Of a stretch of 29,551 nt of DNA, positions 22,855 through 29,551 are shown piece after piece (position 1 is the first letter of the stretch; each line of letters opens with the position of its first letter). Under the pieces are notes generated by a model. That model ran no database searches. It saw nothing but the letters and a program-made list of their open reading frames with translations, and had not been told where the DNA came from. The stretch lies in contig CAZNQQ010000007.1 of the NCBI GenBank assembly GCA_964575575.1, positions 1-29,551 of the forward strand, read 5' to 3'. The position numbers and the translations under genes are program-made. This DNA comes from UBA2163 sp964575575. GTDB taxonomy: Bacteria > Patescibacteriota > Minisyncoccia > Phycocordibacterales > UBA2163.

Positions 22855-22857
22855 AAA

Positions 22858-23901
22858 ATGGAAAATCTTTCTAAAAAAGTCGCGCAGATGTTTCTAGTAG
22901 CACTTCCCTACACTACTGATGAGAAGGAGCTTTTTGAGTTGATAGAGAAATACATAGAAACAGGCGTAGGTGGGTTTATGCTCGGTATCGGAGGCAAACT
23001 ACCATACGCTGAAGCAGACGGGGTGATAGATATCAAAAAACTAAAAACTCTTGTAACAAAATTAAAAGAACTAGACCCAACGCTGTTTATAGCAATAGAC
23101 GGCGAAGGCGGAAGTATATTTAATCTATTTGAAAACATCTCTGACCTCAAGCCACAAAGGTATTATGGATTAGAATATGAAAAATCTGGAAGCACTGATG
23201 GGTACGAGAAAGACTTGGATCAATATGTAGGAATCATGAAAGAAGTCGGAATCAATATGAACTTCGCACCTATCTTTGGCAGTGCAAAGAAAGGATACAA
23301 AGGGTATTTGAGCGCTTACGACAGAGCGTATTCTGACAAAGACGAAACAGTGAAGAAGTTAAGCGCTATTGCTGTCCAAAAGATGCACGAAAATGGGATA
23401 ACATCCGTAGGTAAACATTTCCCAGAATACGGCTCACTGAACAAAAACCCACACACCCATCTCTCAAAGATAGAAACTTACGATGAAAAAGACGCACTTA
23501 GCTCTGCTATGTCAGAAGGAATTGTAAAAGTTATTATGAAAGGTCACGTACTCTCACCTATTGATGAACATGTACCTGCAAGTATCTCAGAAAAGGTAGA
23601 AAGGTATATAAGGGATGATTTAGGTTTTAAAGGGCTTGGAGTGACAGATGAAATATTTATGTATTCTTTGGGCAATGACGAAGATCGTACAGAAATAGTA
23701 GTTGCAGCTGCAAAAGTAAACGACATCATACTAATGAGCTACCCTAAACAAAAACATGGAGACGGCACAATACTACAAGCTGAAAGCCATAACCACTTTG
23801 AGAGACTGCACTCTGCTGTACTAAAAGCTACAGAAAACGCCGACATAGATAAATCTAAAATCGACGAATCCTTTGAGCGAATAATTAAATTTAAGAATTA
23901 A
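22858..23901 (+). CDS. GH3-family hydrolase, NagZ-like
   Basis: A 347-aa glycoside hydrolase family 3 protein. The family starts with an LSxxxKVAQMFLV-type helix, which supports ATG 22858 rather than the longer open frame through the repeat. Motifs: AIDGEGGSI (79-87; NagZ has DQEGG), NFAPIF (135-140), DRAYSD (155-160), KHFPEYG (186-192), MKGH (227-230) and nucleophile Asp264 in GVTDE. Compared with the NagZ catalytic loop, the acid/base His is kept (His199) but its Asp partner is Asn197, and GHG is EYG, so specificity or activity may differ. Likely role: trimming amino-sugar glycans. Inverted repeat B ends 3 nt upstream, leaving no host promoter or SD. Confidence 0.85.
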   Translation: MENLSKKVAQMFLVALPYTTDEKELFELIEKYIETGVGGFMLGIGGKLPYAEADGVIDIKKLKTLVTKLKELDPTLFIAIDGEGGSIFNLFENISDLKPQRYYGLEYEKSGSTDGYEKDLDQYVGIMKEVGINMNFAPIFGSAKKGYKGYLSAYDRAYSDKDETVKKLSAIAVQKMHENGITSVGKHFPEYGSLNKNPHTHLSKIETYDEKDALSSAMSEGIVKVIMKGHVLSPIDEHVPASISEKVERYIRDDLGFKGLGVTDEIFMYSLGNDEDRTEIVVAAAKVNDIILMSYPKQKHGDGTILQAESHNHFERLHSAVLKATENADIDKSKIDESFERIIKFKN

Positions 23902-24755
23902 ATTTCTTGGAATGACGGCACTACAGTAACCTCTACTGAATCTTGAACATTAGTGTTGTTAAACGCTGTACAGTTAAGGGTGAATGTTGTTGATGTATCA
24001 AGTGGTGAAGAAAGCTGTTGGCCTGCTGTACCTGTCCAGCTGTCGCCGTTTGAGCCTGTAACAGTACATGAAGTTACTTCTACACCTTGCCATTGTACTG
24101 TTGTAGGTGTACCACTACGTAGACGTTCTGGGTCGGCAGTGATCTGTCCATCAATCTTTGATTCACGGAACTGATTAAGTTGACCTATCCCTGATATTTC
24201 TGTTGTCTGTGTACTAAGATTAATATCTGTTTGAGAACTAGTTGTTGTTGTGTCAGACCCAGTTCCACCGCTTCCACCCTCACTCACTGGAACACATGAT
24301 GCGGAATCTGCTGTGGTTCTTATCTCCTCGATCTGACATGCTGCAGTTTCTGAAACAATGCTACCACCATGGAAACCACTAGCTCCTCCACTGTCTCCAT
24401 AACTTCCTTGTGTATATGCAGCGTCACAGCCGGTACGAAGTGTTAAGTACTGTAGAATATGCCTTGTTTCTCTTGTTCCTGTATAGACCCGTCTTTCAGT
24501 GGTTGATTGTGTACATTGTGAGTGGTCTCCAGTAGAAGAAATAGTCTGCCAAGAATCCCAACTTCCGTTGCCACAAGGATCGTTCTCCTCAACAATATAT
24601 GTACAAATATAATCAGCATTTGCTTTTGAGATCTGAGTATAGATAGTAACAAGCGCTACAACCGCAACTATAAGAGCGATCGCACTTATCCAGTTCCAGA
24701 TGTGAGAAGGAGCTGGAGCTGAAGGATTTATTTCTGGGTTTTCCATATTTTCCAT
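23898..24755 (-). CDS. Anchored extracellular protein, Ig-like domain
   Basis: A 285-aa protein of unknown function. A Pro-rich cytoplasmic start, a membrane helix (about 20-41), then an outside region. Residues about 50-110 are Cys- and Trp-bearing (CGNGSWDSWQ, then several Cys), loosely like thrombospondin-type repeats. A Gly/Ser/Thr-rich linker (about 158-185) follows, then a C-terminal Ig-like domain (about 205-283) with VQWQGVEVTSCTVTGSNGDSW, a pattern common in bacterial surface Ig domains. The stop overlaps the GH3 stop tail to tail (shared TTAA, 23898-23901). A second Met at residue 4 is a possible start. Confidence 0.7.
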   Translation of the reverse strand: MENMENPEINPSAPAPSHIWNWISAIALIVAVVALVTIYTQISKANADYICTYIVEENDPCGNGSWDSWQTISSTGDHSQCTQSTTERRVYTGTRETRHILQYLTLRTGCDAAYTQGSYGDSGGASGFHGGSIVSETAACQIEEIRTTADSASCVPVSEGGSGGTGSDTTTTSSQTDINLSTQTTEISGIGQLNQFRESKIDGQITADPERLRSGTPTTVQWQGVEVTSCTVTGSNGDSWTGTAGQQLSSPLDTSTTFTLNCTAFNNTNVQDSVEVTVVPSFQEI

Positions 24756-24838
24756 ATTTATATGTTTAAATTATTATACCTAATATTATAACAACTAATT
24801 TCTTATATTAATTTACCACCTGTGGACAATTGATTCCT

Positions 24839-26311
24839 TTAGTTTTTGATTGTATAAAACTCACTTTTTATTGTACCGGCTGTATCAAGTACTGAAATAC
24901 CAACACTGTTCCAAACTCCACCACGCCTATCATATACCCAGAACGCTGGGAACTTTAGAAGTCCGTTTTCAATCAGGAATTGCCTGTCTATCGGGTACGC
25001 ATTAGAGCTATTTGAAGAAGTGTCTACAAGAACTTGCATATCGCTATCTGTCAGTGGGCCATATATAGCAAGCGTGTCGTCACGAAGCTCTTGCATATTT
25101 ACGATTTTGTATGTCAAAACCATAGGGTTGCTACTCAATACGTGTAGTTCTTCCCCATCAGGGCTAAAGAACTGAATAAATGGCATACCGAAAGTCTTCA
25201 TCAGGTCTCCTGCAAACCCACGGACATCGTCAAATGTATCTACCTGTATTAGACCGTCTGGAATATTCCCTTGTGAAAATTCATACAGATATACATCTAC
25301 CTCTCCATTGTACATAGACCCGTTTTTATGTGCGATAGCATTGCCTGGGATCTCATACACACTATTGTTGGTTTGTACTACAAATGTGCCATCTGGACGT
25401 ACTTCATTATTACTTCCAGAGACTGTTTTTGCTTCTGTGTCTATTGTAACTATTGACACAGCTCCTGCTATTACTATCGGGTCTGCTTCGTATACAGTTT
25501 TGTTTTCTGAGACAGTGTTGACAGAAACTACTCCGTCAGAAAAGTTTCTCTTGAGTGCGCTTACCCTAAGCTTCCCTGGTACAAATGTAGGGACTATGGT
25601 TTTGTAAGAACCTGTCACGTCGGTGCGTATTGTCGCTTCGTCTATACCTAGAACATCGATAGTTGCTCCTTGTACAGGCTCTCCGTTTAGATCAACAACT
25701 GTGCCTTTTATTACTACTGTTAGTTGTTTACGGCAAGTATCACAGGCTTCGGTAATCTCTTCGTATACTGCGTCGCGCGCTTCGTAGTCTCCCTCAAGTT
25801 CATAGAGATACGCAAGCGAAGACAAATCAGCAGACGAAGGTTCTGCTTGCATCTCTAGAGTTTCAAGTATATCTTTGGTTGATTTGCCACCAGAGAGTGA
25901 CGCGTAAACTCCGTTGTGAAATTGTAAATCTTGTGTTAACTCTTCTTCTGAAAGGCGTGTTGCATTGTCCGCATCAATAATCCTTCCATTACCAAGATCA
26001 GTTACTACTTGCCCTAATTCATCTCTAGATAAGTTTTGCCCTGCCAGATCTTCAACTGACACAAATACCAACTCCGCTTCCCCATTACTGCTCATAAACT
26101 CAAACCAAAAACCTCTTCTTATGTCTCTTTCGTTTAGAACGCCACCTAGAGCATCTGTTACGCGTCTTTTTTCTATCTCCCAGAGCTCTTGCTCAAAAGA
26201 AAACCTCATGTCTTCTTGAGATATTCTTTGGTTCATAGTGTAGACGACGGCTACGGCACCAGAGACAGAGAGAACTGCTATTATAATCAATACTATAGCT
26301 ATACTTTTCAT
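24839..26311 (-). CDS. Anchored surface protein, CarboxypepD_reg-like domain
   Basis: A 490-aa protein. An N-terminal membrane anchor (about 4-25) precedes an outside region. Residues about 145-185 may form short helical repeats (SSADLSSLAYLYELEGDYEA, tetratricopeptide-like), with CDTC at about 188-191. Residues about 198-265 form a carboxypeptidase-regulatory-like beta sandwich (GTVVDLNGEPVQGATIDVLG). The C-terminal part (about 315-490) contains PGNAIAHKNGSMYNGEVDVY, resembling FAM171/CILP-type extracellular modules. Domain calls are by eye. It diverges from the cupredoxin gene and has a TATAAT 7 nt before the ATG. Likely role: cell-surface structure or attachment, by inference. Confidence 0.7.
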   Translation of the reverse strand: MKSIAIVLIIIAVLSVSGAVAVVYTMNQRISQEDMRFSFEQELWEIEKRRVTDALGGVLNERDIRRGFWFEFMSSNGEAELVFVSVEDLAGQNLSRDELGQVVTDLGNGRIIDADNATRLSEEELTQDLQFHNGVYASLSGGKSTKDILETLEMQAEPSSADLSSLAYLYELEGDYEARDAVYEEITEACDTCRKQLTVVIKGTVVDLNGEPVQGATIDVLGIDEATIRTDVTGSYKTIVPTFVPGKLRVSALKRNFSDGVVSVNTVSENKTVYEADPIVIAGAVSIVTIDTEAKTVSGSNNEVRPDGTFVVQTNNSVYEIPGNAIAHKNGSMYNGEVDVYLYEFSQGNIPDGLIQVDTFDDVRGFAGDLMKTFGMPFIQFFSPDGEELHVLSSNPMVLTYKIVNMQELRDDTLAIYGPLTDSDMQVLVDTSSNSSNAYPIDRQFLIENGLLKFPAFWVYDRRGGVWNSVGISVLDTAGTIKSEFYTIKN

Positions 26312-26318
26312 ATGTATA

Positions 26319-26324
26319 ATTATA
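26319..26324 (-). promoter_or_regulatory. -10 box of the 490-aa surface gene
   Basis: TATAAT on the minus strand, 7 nt from ATG 26311, so the transcript is probably leaderless. No Shine-Dalgarno site is present. Confidence 0.55.
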
Positions 26325-26405
26325 CATCATACAGTAGTTTGAGCATATATATTTTAATGTATATGTTTATAAAAAAATGATAAAATAGCTGTATTAGTAA
26401 TTTAA

Positions 26406-26411
26406 TATTCT
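26406..26411 (+). promoter_or_regulatory. Possible -10 box, cupredoxin gene
   Basis: TATTCT, 9 nt before ATG 26421, in the 109-nt divergent spacer shared with the 490-aa gene. No Shine-Dalgarno site and no clear -35. Confidence 0.35.
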
Positions 26412-26420
26412 AATAAAAAT

Positions 26421-26849
26421 ATGAAAGGGATAATTACAATAATAGTTATAATAATACTTATAGTAGTTGGATTCTTAATGCTTAGCGACGGAACTTCAAC
26501 AGAAACTGTGGTGGAAGAAGTGGTAACAGAAGAAGTCGTTGAAGACTCCGAAGAAGTTATGATAGACACAACAGGAGAAGTAATGGTTGTAAAATATAAT
26601 GACAGTGGGTTTACACCAGAGAACATTGAGGTTTCAGCAGGGCAGGTTGTTAGGTTTGTAAATGAAAGTACTGGAAATATGTGGGTAGCGTCTGACAACC
26701 ACCCTACACACAAGATAATGCCTGAATTTGACAACAAAAAAGCGGTTTCAGCCGGAGAAAGCTATGAATTTACGTTTACAAAGGTTGGAGAATGGGCATA
26801 TCATAACCACGTAAAACCGAGCGCTGTAGGAACGGTTGTTGTTAAGTAG
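26421..26849 (+). CDS. Membrane-anchored Cys-less cupredoxin
   Basis: A 142-aa protein: membrane anchor (about 4-21), acidic Glu/Val-rich linker (about 28-48), and a cupredoxin-like beta sandwich (about 53-142). Candidate copper ligands are His94 and His97 (DNHPTH), and His128 and His130 (YHNH). The Cys and Met of classic blue-copper proteins are absent, so any bound copper would be type 2-like rather than blue. The family form with HPxH and YHxH is seen in other bacterial cupredoxins. A role in copper handling or electron transfer at the cell surface is inference. Its first 20 residues are nearly the same as those of the next gene. Confidence 0.82.
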   Translation: MKGIITIIVIIILIVVGFLMLSDGTSTETVVEEVVTEEVVEDSEEVMIDTTGEVMVVKYNDSGFTPENIEVSAGQVVRFVNESTGNMWVASDNHPTHKIMPEFDNKKAVSAGESYEFTFTKVGEWAYHNHVKPSAVGTVVVK

Positions 26850-26915
26850 CTGTTTACACAAATAGCCATATGATGCTATTATTATAGGTATTATTAATAG
26901 TAGTGATAATTTGAA

Positions 26916-26921
26916 TATTCA
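26916..26921 (+). promoter_or_regulatory. Possible -10 box, 66-aa gene
   Basis: TATTCA, 6 nt before ATG 26928, the same spacing as in the pilin gene. A weak match to consensus, so tentative. Confidence 0.3.
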
Positions 26922-26927
26922 AACAAT

Positions 26928-27128
26928 ATGAAAGGTATAATAACTATCATAATAATTATCATCATCATAGTAGTAGGCTTTATGATGCTTAAAGGCGACG
27001 ATACCGCAGAAGCACCAACACCAACAGAAACTGAAGAAGTAGCAGAAAATGCTGCAGCAGTAGTTGAAGGAGTTGAAGAAGCTGCAGAAGCAGTGGAAGA
27101 AGCTGAAGAAGAAGCAGCTGCTGAATAA
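26928..27128 (+). CDS. Short anchored Glu/Ala-rich protein
   Basis: A 66-aa protein: a membrane segment (about 3-21, starting MKGIITIIII) and a tail of mainly Glu, Ala, Val and Thr with no globular domain. The first 20 residues match those of the preceding cupredoxin (MKGIITI...VVGFxML), although codon usage has diverged, suggesting that this is a duplicated anchor that lost or never had its domain. The acidic tail would lie outside the membrane. It is followed by a strong terminator. Function unknown; it could be a stalk, linker or cell-surface charge element. Confidence 0.65.
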   Translation: MKGIITIIIIIIIIVVGFMMLKGDDTAEAPTPTETEEVAENAAAVVEGVEEAAEAVEEAEEEAAAE

Positions 27129-27147
27129 GCACTCAAGATGATACAAC

Positions 27148-27181
27148 AAAAAACCCGCGGTCTTAAGACCGCGGGTTTTTT
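27148..27181 (+). terminator. Strong bidirectional terminator
   Basis: AAAAAACCCGCGGTC (27148-27162) and GACCGCGGGTTTTTT (27167-27181), 15-bp arms with a TTAA loop. It ends the cupredoxin/66-aa unit. The last T is 3 nt from the recG -10 box, so terminator and promoter are packed together. Confidence 0.93.
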
Positions 27182-27183
27182 GT

Positions 27184-27189
27184 TATACT
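27184..27189 (+). promoter_or_regulatory. -10 box of recG
   Basis: TATACT, 7 nt before ATG 27197. The -35 position falls inside the preceding terminator stem. A transcript from here would be leaderless or nearly so. Confidence 0.5.
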
Positions 27190-27196
27190 TAACCCT

Positions 27197-29353
27197 ATGC
27201 AAGAAACAGACTCACTAGAAAAGCACTTCAGGCTTACAGATACCCAGAAAAAGGCACTTAAGAAGCTTGGTATTTTAAATGTACGAGATTTGCTTTTTCA
27301 CTTCCCTTCTCGCTATGAGAACATAACCGGCAACAAACCAGTAAATATGCTAGAGACTGGAGATGACGCTATTATCTACGGCAAGATAAGCGGGCTTTCT
27401 ACACGAAAGTCATTCAAAAGCAGACGTCCAATAGCAGAGGGTTATATAGAAGACAGTACGGGAAAGATAAAGATAATATGGTTCAACCAGCCATACATTG
27501 CCAAAATGCTCAAAAACGAGGCGCTTGTAAAACTAAGTGGCAAAGTAACCGGCGATGAGAAAAGCATATACATAGCAAACCCAGAAACTGAAAATTTGGA
27601 CAACTTGCCAGTAAACATTGGTGATTCACTTTTTGGAAATCAGGCCGATGTAAATACATTCTTACCAGTCTACCCAGAAAGTCGAGGGATTACTTCTAAA
27701 TGGTTCTATCATAATATACAAAAAGTATTTGCAAGCGGACTTCTTGATGAGCTTGAAGATGCTCTTCCAGATGAAATATTAAAAAAATATAATCTGCCAA
27801 AACTCAAGTCTGCACTCATCTGGATACACACACCCAAGAAACAACAAGACAGTGAATCTGCAAGAAAGCGATTTGCATTTGGAGAGGTCTTCTTCATACA
27901 AATCTCTAAACAAAGAGAAAGAAAAGAATACGAAAAGAAAAAATCGTTCCATATAAAGCCGGACAAAAAGGAAGTGGGGGGATTTATGGAGCGGTTCCCC
28001 TTCTCTGCGACTAAATCACAAAGTGATGCAATAGAAAGTGTACTGAAAGACTTTGAAAAGAACCATGCTATGTCGCGCTTACTTGAGGGTGACGTAGGCT
28101 CTGGTAAGACTGCGGTTGCAGCAACTCTAGTGCATGCTGTTACGACTACGCGCCCTGAGGGTCAGGATTTTGGTAATTTGCAAACTGCATATATGGTGCC
28201 AACAGAGATTTTAGCAAAACAGCACTTCGAAACTTTCATAGAATATTTCGAGCATTTGCCTATAAACATAGGACTCATAACTTCAAGCGGATGTAAGAAA
28301 TTCCCTTCCAAAGTAGACCCTAGTGGTGCTACCAATATATCCCGCTCACAGCTTCTAAAATGGGTTGAGAATGGCGAAATACCGATCCTCATTGGTACAC
28401 ACTCACTCATCCAAAAGACAGTGAAGTTTGAAAACTTAGCCTTTATAATCATAGACGAACAACACCGCTTCGGCACCGCCCAGAGACAGAGGCTCACAAG
28501 AAAAGATGACATAGCGCCTCACCTACTCTCAATGACAGCAACTCCTATTCCTAGGACTCTTGCTCTCACTGTATATGGGGATTTGGATTTGACGATACTG
28601 GATCAGATGCCAAAGGGTAGAAAGCCGATTATTACAGAGATAATTACGCCAACCAAAAGAGATAGTGTTTATGAAAAGATACGAGAAGAGCTAAAAGCAG
28701 GTAGGCAGGCTTATGTCATAACTCCCAGGATAGATGAACCCGATCTAACAAAAGAGAAGGTAATAAATGCAAAATCAGTAAAAGAAGAAGCTAAAAGATT
28801 AAAGAAGGATATATTCCCAGAGTATGAAATGGATATACTGCACAGCAAGATGAAGCCAAAAGAAAAGGAGGATGTAATGCAGAGATTTTCTGACAATGAA
28901 ATACAAATTCTTGTCGCTACTTCTGTGGTTGAGGTCGGAGTAAATGTGCCAAATGCAACGGTGATAATAATAGAAGGCGCAGAGCGTTTTGGGCTTGCAC
29001 AACTTCATCAGTTAAGAGGTAGAGTAATCAGGAGTAATCACCAGGCTTACTGCTATGTGTTTTCAGAAAGTAAAACAGCTAAAACGGCAGAGCGTTTGAA
29101 AGCTTTAAAAACTGCAAAGAACGGATTTGAGCTTGCAGAGTTTGATTTGGGAATTCGTGGTTCAGGCGAGCTTTATGGCAAACGCCAGTCAGGGCTTTCT
29201 GACATTGCAATGGAGGCGATGAAGAATCTCAAAATGGTAGAAGCCGCGCGCGAGGAAGCACGCGCAATAGTAGAGAAAGATAACACTCTAAAAGACTACC
29301 CTGCTATAAAAGAAATAATAGAGAGAAAGACTAAAGATATTCACTTCGAGTAA
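27197..29353 (+). CDS. recG: ATP-dependent DNA helicase RecG
   Basis: Remodels stalled forks and branch-migrates recombination intermediates. 718 aa: an N-terminal HhH-like/wedge OB domain (about 8-150), helicase domain 1 with Walker A GDVGSGKT (298-305) and DEQH box (420-423), SMTATPIPRTLAL (motif III), helicase domain 2 with LVATSVVEVGVNVPNA and LRGRVIRS (motif VI, where most RecG have GRVGR), then the C-terminal TRG region. Compared with common RecG proteins there are extra residues between motifs I and Ia (about 316-329) and a segment CKKFPSKVDPSGATNISRSQ (366-385). It is monocistronic in view. Confidence 0.96.
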   Translation: MQETDSLEKHFRLTDTQKKALKKLGILNVRDLLFHFPSRYENITGNKPVNMLETGDDAIIYGKISGLSTRKSFKSRRPIAEGYIEDSTGKIKIIWFNQPYIAKMLKNEALVKLSGKVTGDEKSIYIANPETENLDNLPVNIGDSLFGNQADVNTFLPVYPESRGITSKWFYHNIQKVFASGLLDELEDALPDEILKKYNLPKLKSALIWIHTPKKQQDSESARKRFAFGEVFFIQISKQRERKEYEKKKSFHIKPDKKEVGGFMERFPFSATKSQSDAIESVLKDFEKNHAMSRLLEGDVGSGKTAVAATLVHAVTTTRPEGQDFGNLQTAYMVPTEILAKQHFETFIEYFEHLPINIGLITSSGCKKFPSKVDPSGATNISRSQLLKWVENGEIPILIGTHSLIQKTVKFENLAFIIIDEQHRFGTAQRQRLTRKDDIAPHLLSMTATPIPRTLALTVYGDLDLTILDQMPKGRKPIITEIITPTKRDSVYEKIREELKAGRQAYVITPRIDEPDLTKEKVINAKSVKEEAKRLKKDIFPEYEMDILHSKMKPKEKEDVMQRFSDNEIQILVATSVVEVGVNVPNATVIIIEGAERFGLAQLHQLRGRVIRSNHQAYCYVFSESKTAKTAERLKALKTAKNGFELAEFDLGIRGSGELYGKRQSGLSDIAMEAMKNLKMVEAAREEARAIVEKDNTLKDYPAIKEIIERKTKDIHFE

Positions 29354-29355
29354 TT

Positions 29356-29374
29356 TGGTGCGTGCGCCAGGAAT
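29356..29374 (-). pseudogene. Possible tRNA 3'-end remnant
   Basis: Read on the minus strand, ATTCCTGGCGCACGCACCA looks like the end of a tRNA: T-stem CCTGG, acceptor strand CGCACGC, discriminator A and encoded CCA. No matching 5' acceptor strand is found at the expected distance, and the T-loop half is missing; upstream sequence (29375-29400) includes CTCCTGTAAGGAG, which could be a relic of an anticodon arm. It lies 2 nt beyond the recG stop. It could be a truncated tRNA or an attachment-site scar; evidence is limited. Confidence 0.35.
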
Positions 29375-29455
29375 CTCTCTCCTTACAGGAGCTGTACACC
29401 TTTCGTATCGTACTCGCTACGCTCCGTGCGATTTACTCAAGGTTTTCTCGTCCTT

Positions 29456-29474
29456 AAACAAGCAAAGCTTGTTT
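29456..29474. repeat. Triloop hairpin after recG
   Basis: AAACAAGC-AAA-GCTTGTTT, 8-bp perfect arms, 3-nt loop. The rest of 29354-29551 holds no gene; its TTCGTTC/CTCCG-type short symmetries resemble those in the element near tRNA-Ser. Confidence 0.65.
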
Positions 29475-29551
29475 CCCACTTCATTCACTTCGTTCATGTG
29501 GAATTATATAACTCTGCTCGAACATTTTTTGAACGAAACTGACCGCCTCCG

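Larger units (their letters stand above)
22383..22857. other. Control region plus inverted repeat B
   Basis: 475 nt without a called gene. 22383-22440 is the promoter/operator of the XRE operon; 22441-22540 is AT-rich, then GC-rich, with a GGGAG followed by an ATG at 22490 that opens no convincing gene; 22541-22854 is inverted repeat B; the GH3 gene begins 4 nt later. A frame runs open across the repeat into GH3 but looks like chance. Confidence 0.65.

Noticed and set aside
22405..22857. N-terminal extension of the GH3 frame through repeat B
   Set aside because: GH3 homology begins at Met 22858; the extension is repeat sequence with no domain and no promoter or SD that would select it.
26850..26927. 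AATAGC/GCTATT hairpin after the cupredoxin gene as a terminator
   Set aside because: Only a 6-bp AT-rich stem and no clean U-tract; too weak to call.

Overview
The window looks like a chromosomal piece of a Patescibacteria (CPR) genome, most likely Parcubacteria-like. The host DNA is AT-rich, genes abut or overlap, and a long minus-strand cluster runs from type IV pilus genes into ligA and gatCA. Several surface proteins are of unknown function, and many genes have a promoter -10 box within 6-9 nt of the ATG. The taxonomic call rests on gene content and family resemblance only; no database search was run.

Layout. (1) 1-15413, minus strand: one long gene string. In transcription order it is pilM, pilN, pilO, a PilP-like anchor, pilB, an orphan response regulator, pilT, pilC, a major-pilin gene, prepilin peptidase, four minor prepilins, ligA, gatC, gatA, a membrane-anchored protein with a HEPN-type RNTIAH motif, and the start of an exported protein cut by the window edge. 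Together this is a complete inner-membrane T4P/competence-type machine. PilB and PilT are the motors, PilC the platform, PilMNO plus the small anchor the alignment complex, and the peptidase processes five prepilin-like proteins. A comF-type gene diverges from pilM, which fits DNA uptake. (2) 16.1-18.4 kb: small genes (a two-TM protein, tag glycosylase, a 132-aa unknown and an 88-aa possible beta-grasp protein). Three of these have textbook promoters, untranslated leaders and strong Shine-Dalgarno sites, unlike the rest of the window, and the region is studded with long hairpins. (3) 18.4-22.85 kb: a probable integrated element next to tRNA-Ser(GCT). It holds a large serine recombinase whose reading frame ends inside the tRNA gene, a hairpin-rich GC-rich stretch, and a three-gene operon (XRE repressor, membrane FAM173-like methyltransferase, nucleotidyltransferase) enclosed by two 314-bp inverted repeats that look identical. 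(4) 22.86-29.35 kb: host-like genes again: a GH3 (NagZ-like) hydrolase whose upstream region has been replaced by one inverted repeat, two extracellular anchored proteins, a Cys-less cupredoxin, a tiny Glu/Ala-rich anchored protein, and recG. After recG lies a hairpin-rich noncoding tail that starts with what looks like a tRNA 3'-end remnant.

Most noteworthy: the inverted-repeat-bounded XRE/methyltransferase/nucleotidyltransferase cassette with a candidate operator around its -10 box; the recombinase-tRNA overlap; the TM-HEPN gene attached to gatCA; a palindromic insertion inside ligA; and the split between leaderless-type and SD-type genes.
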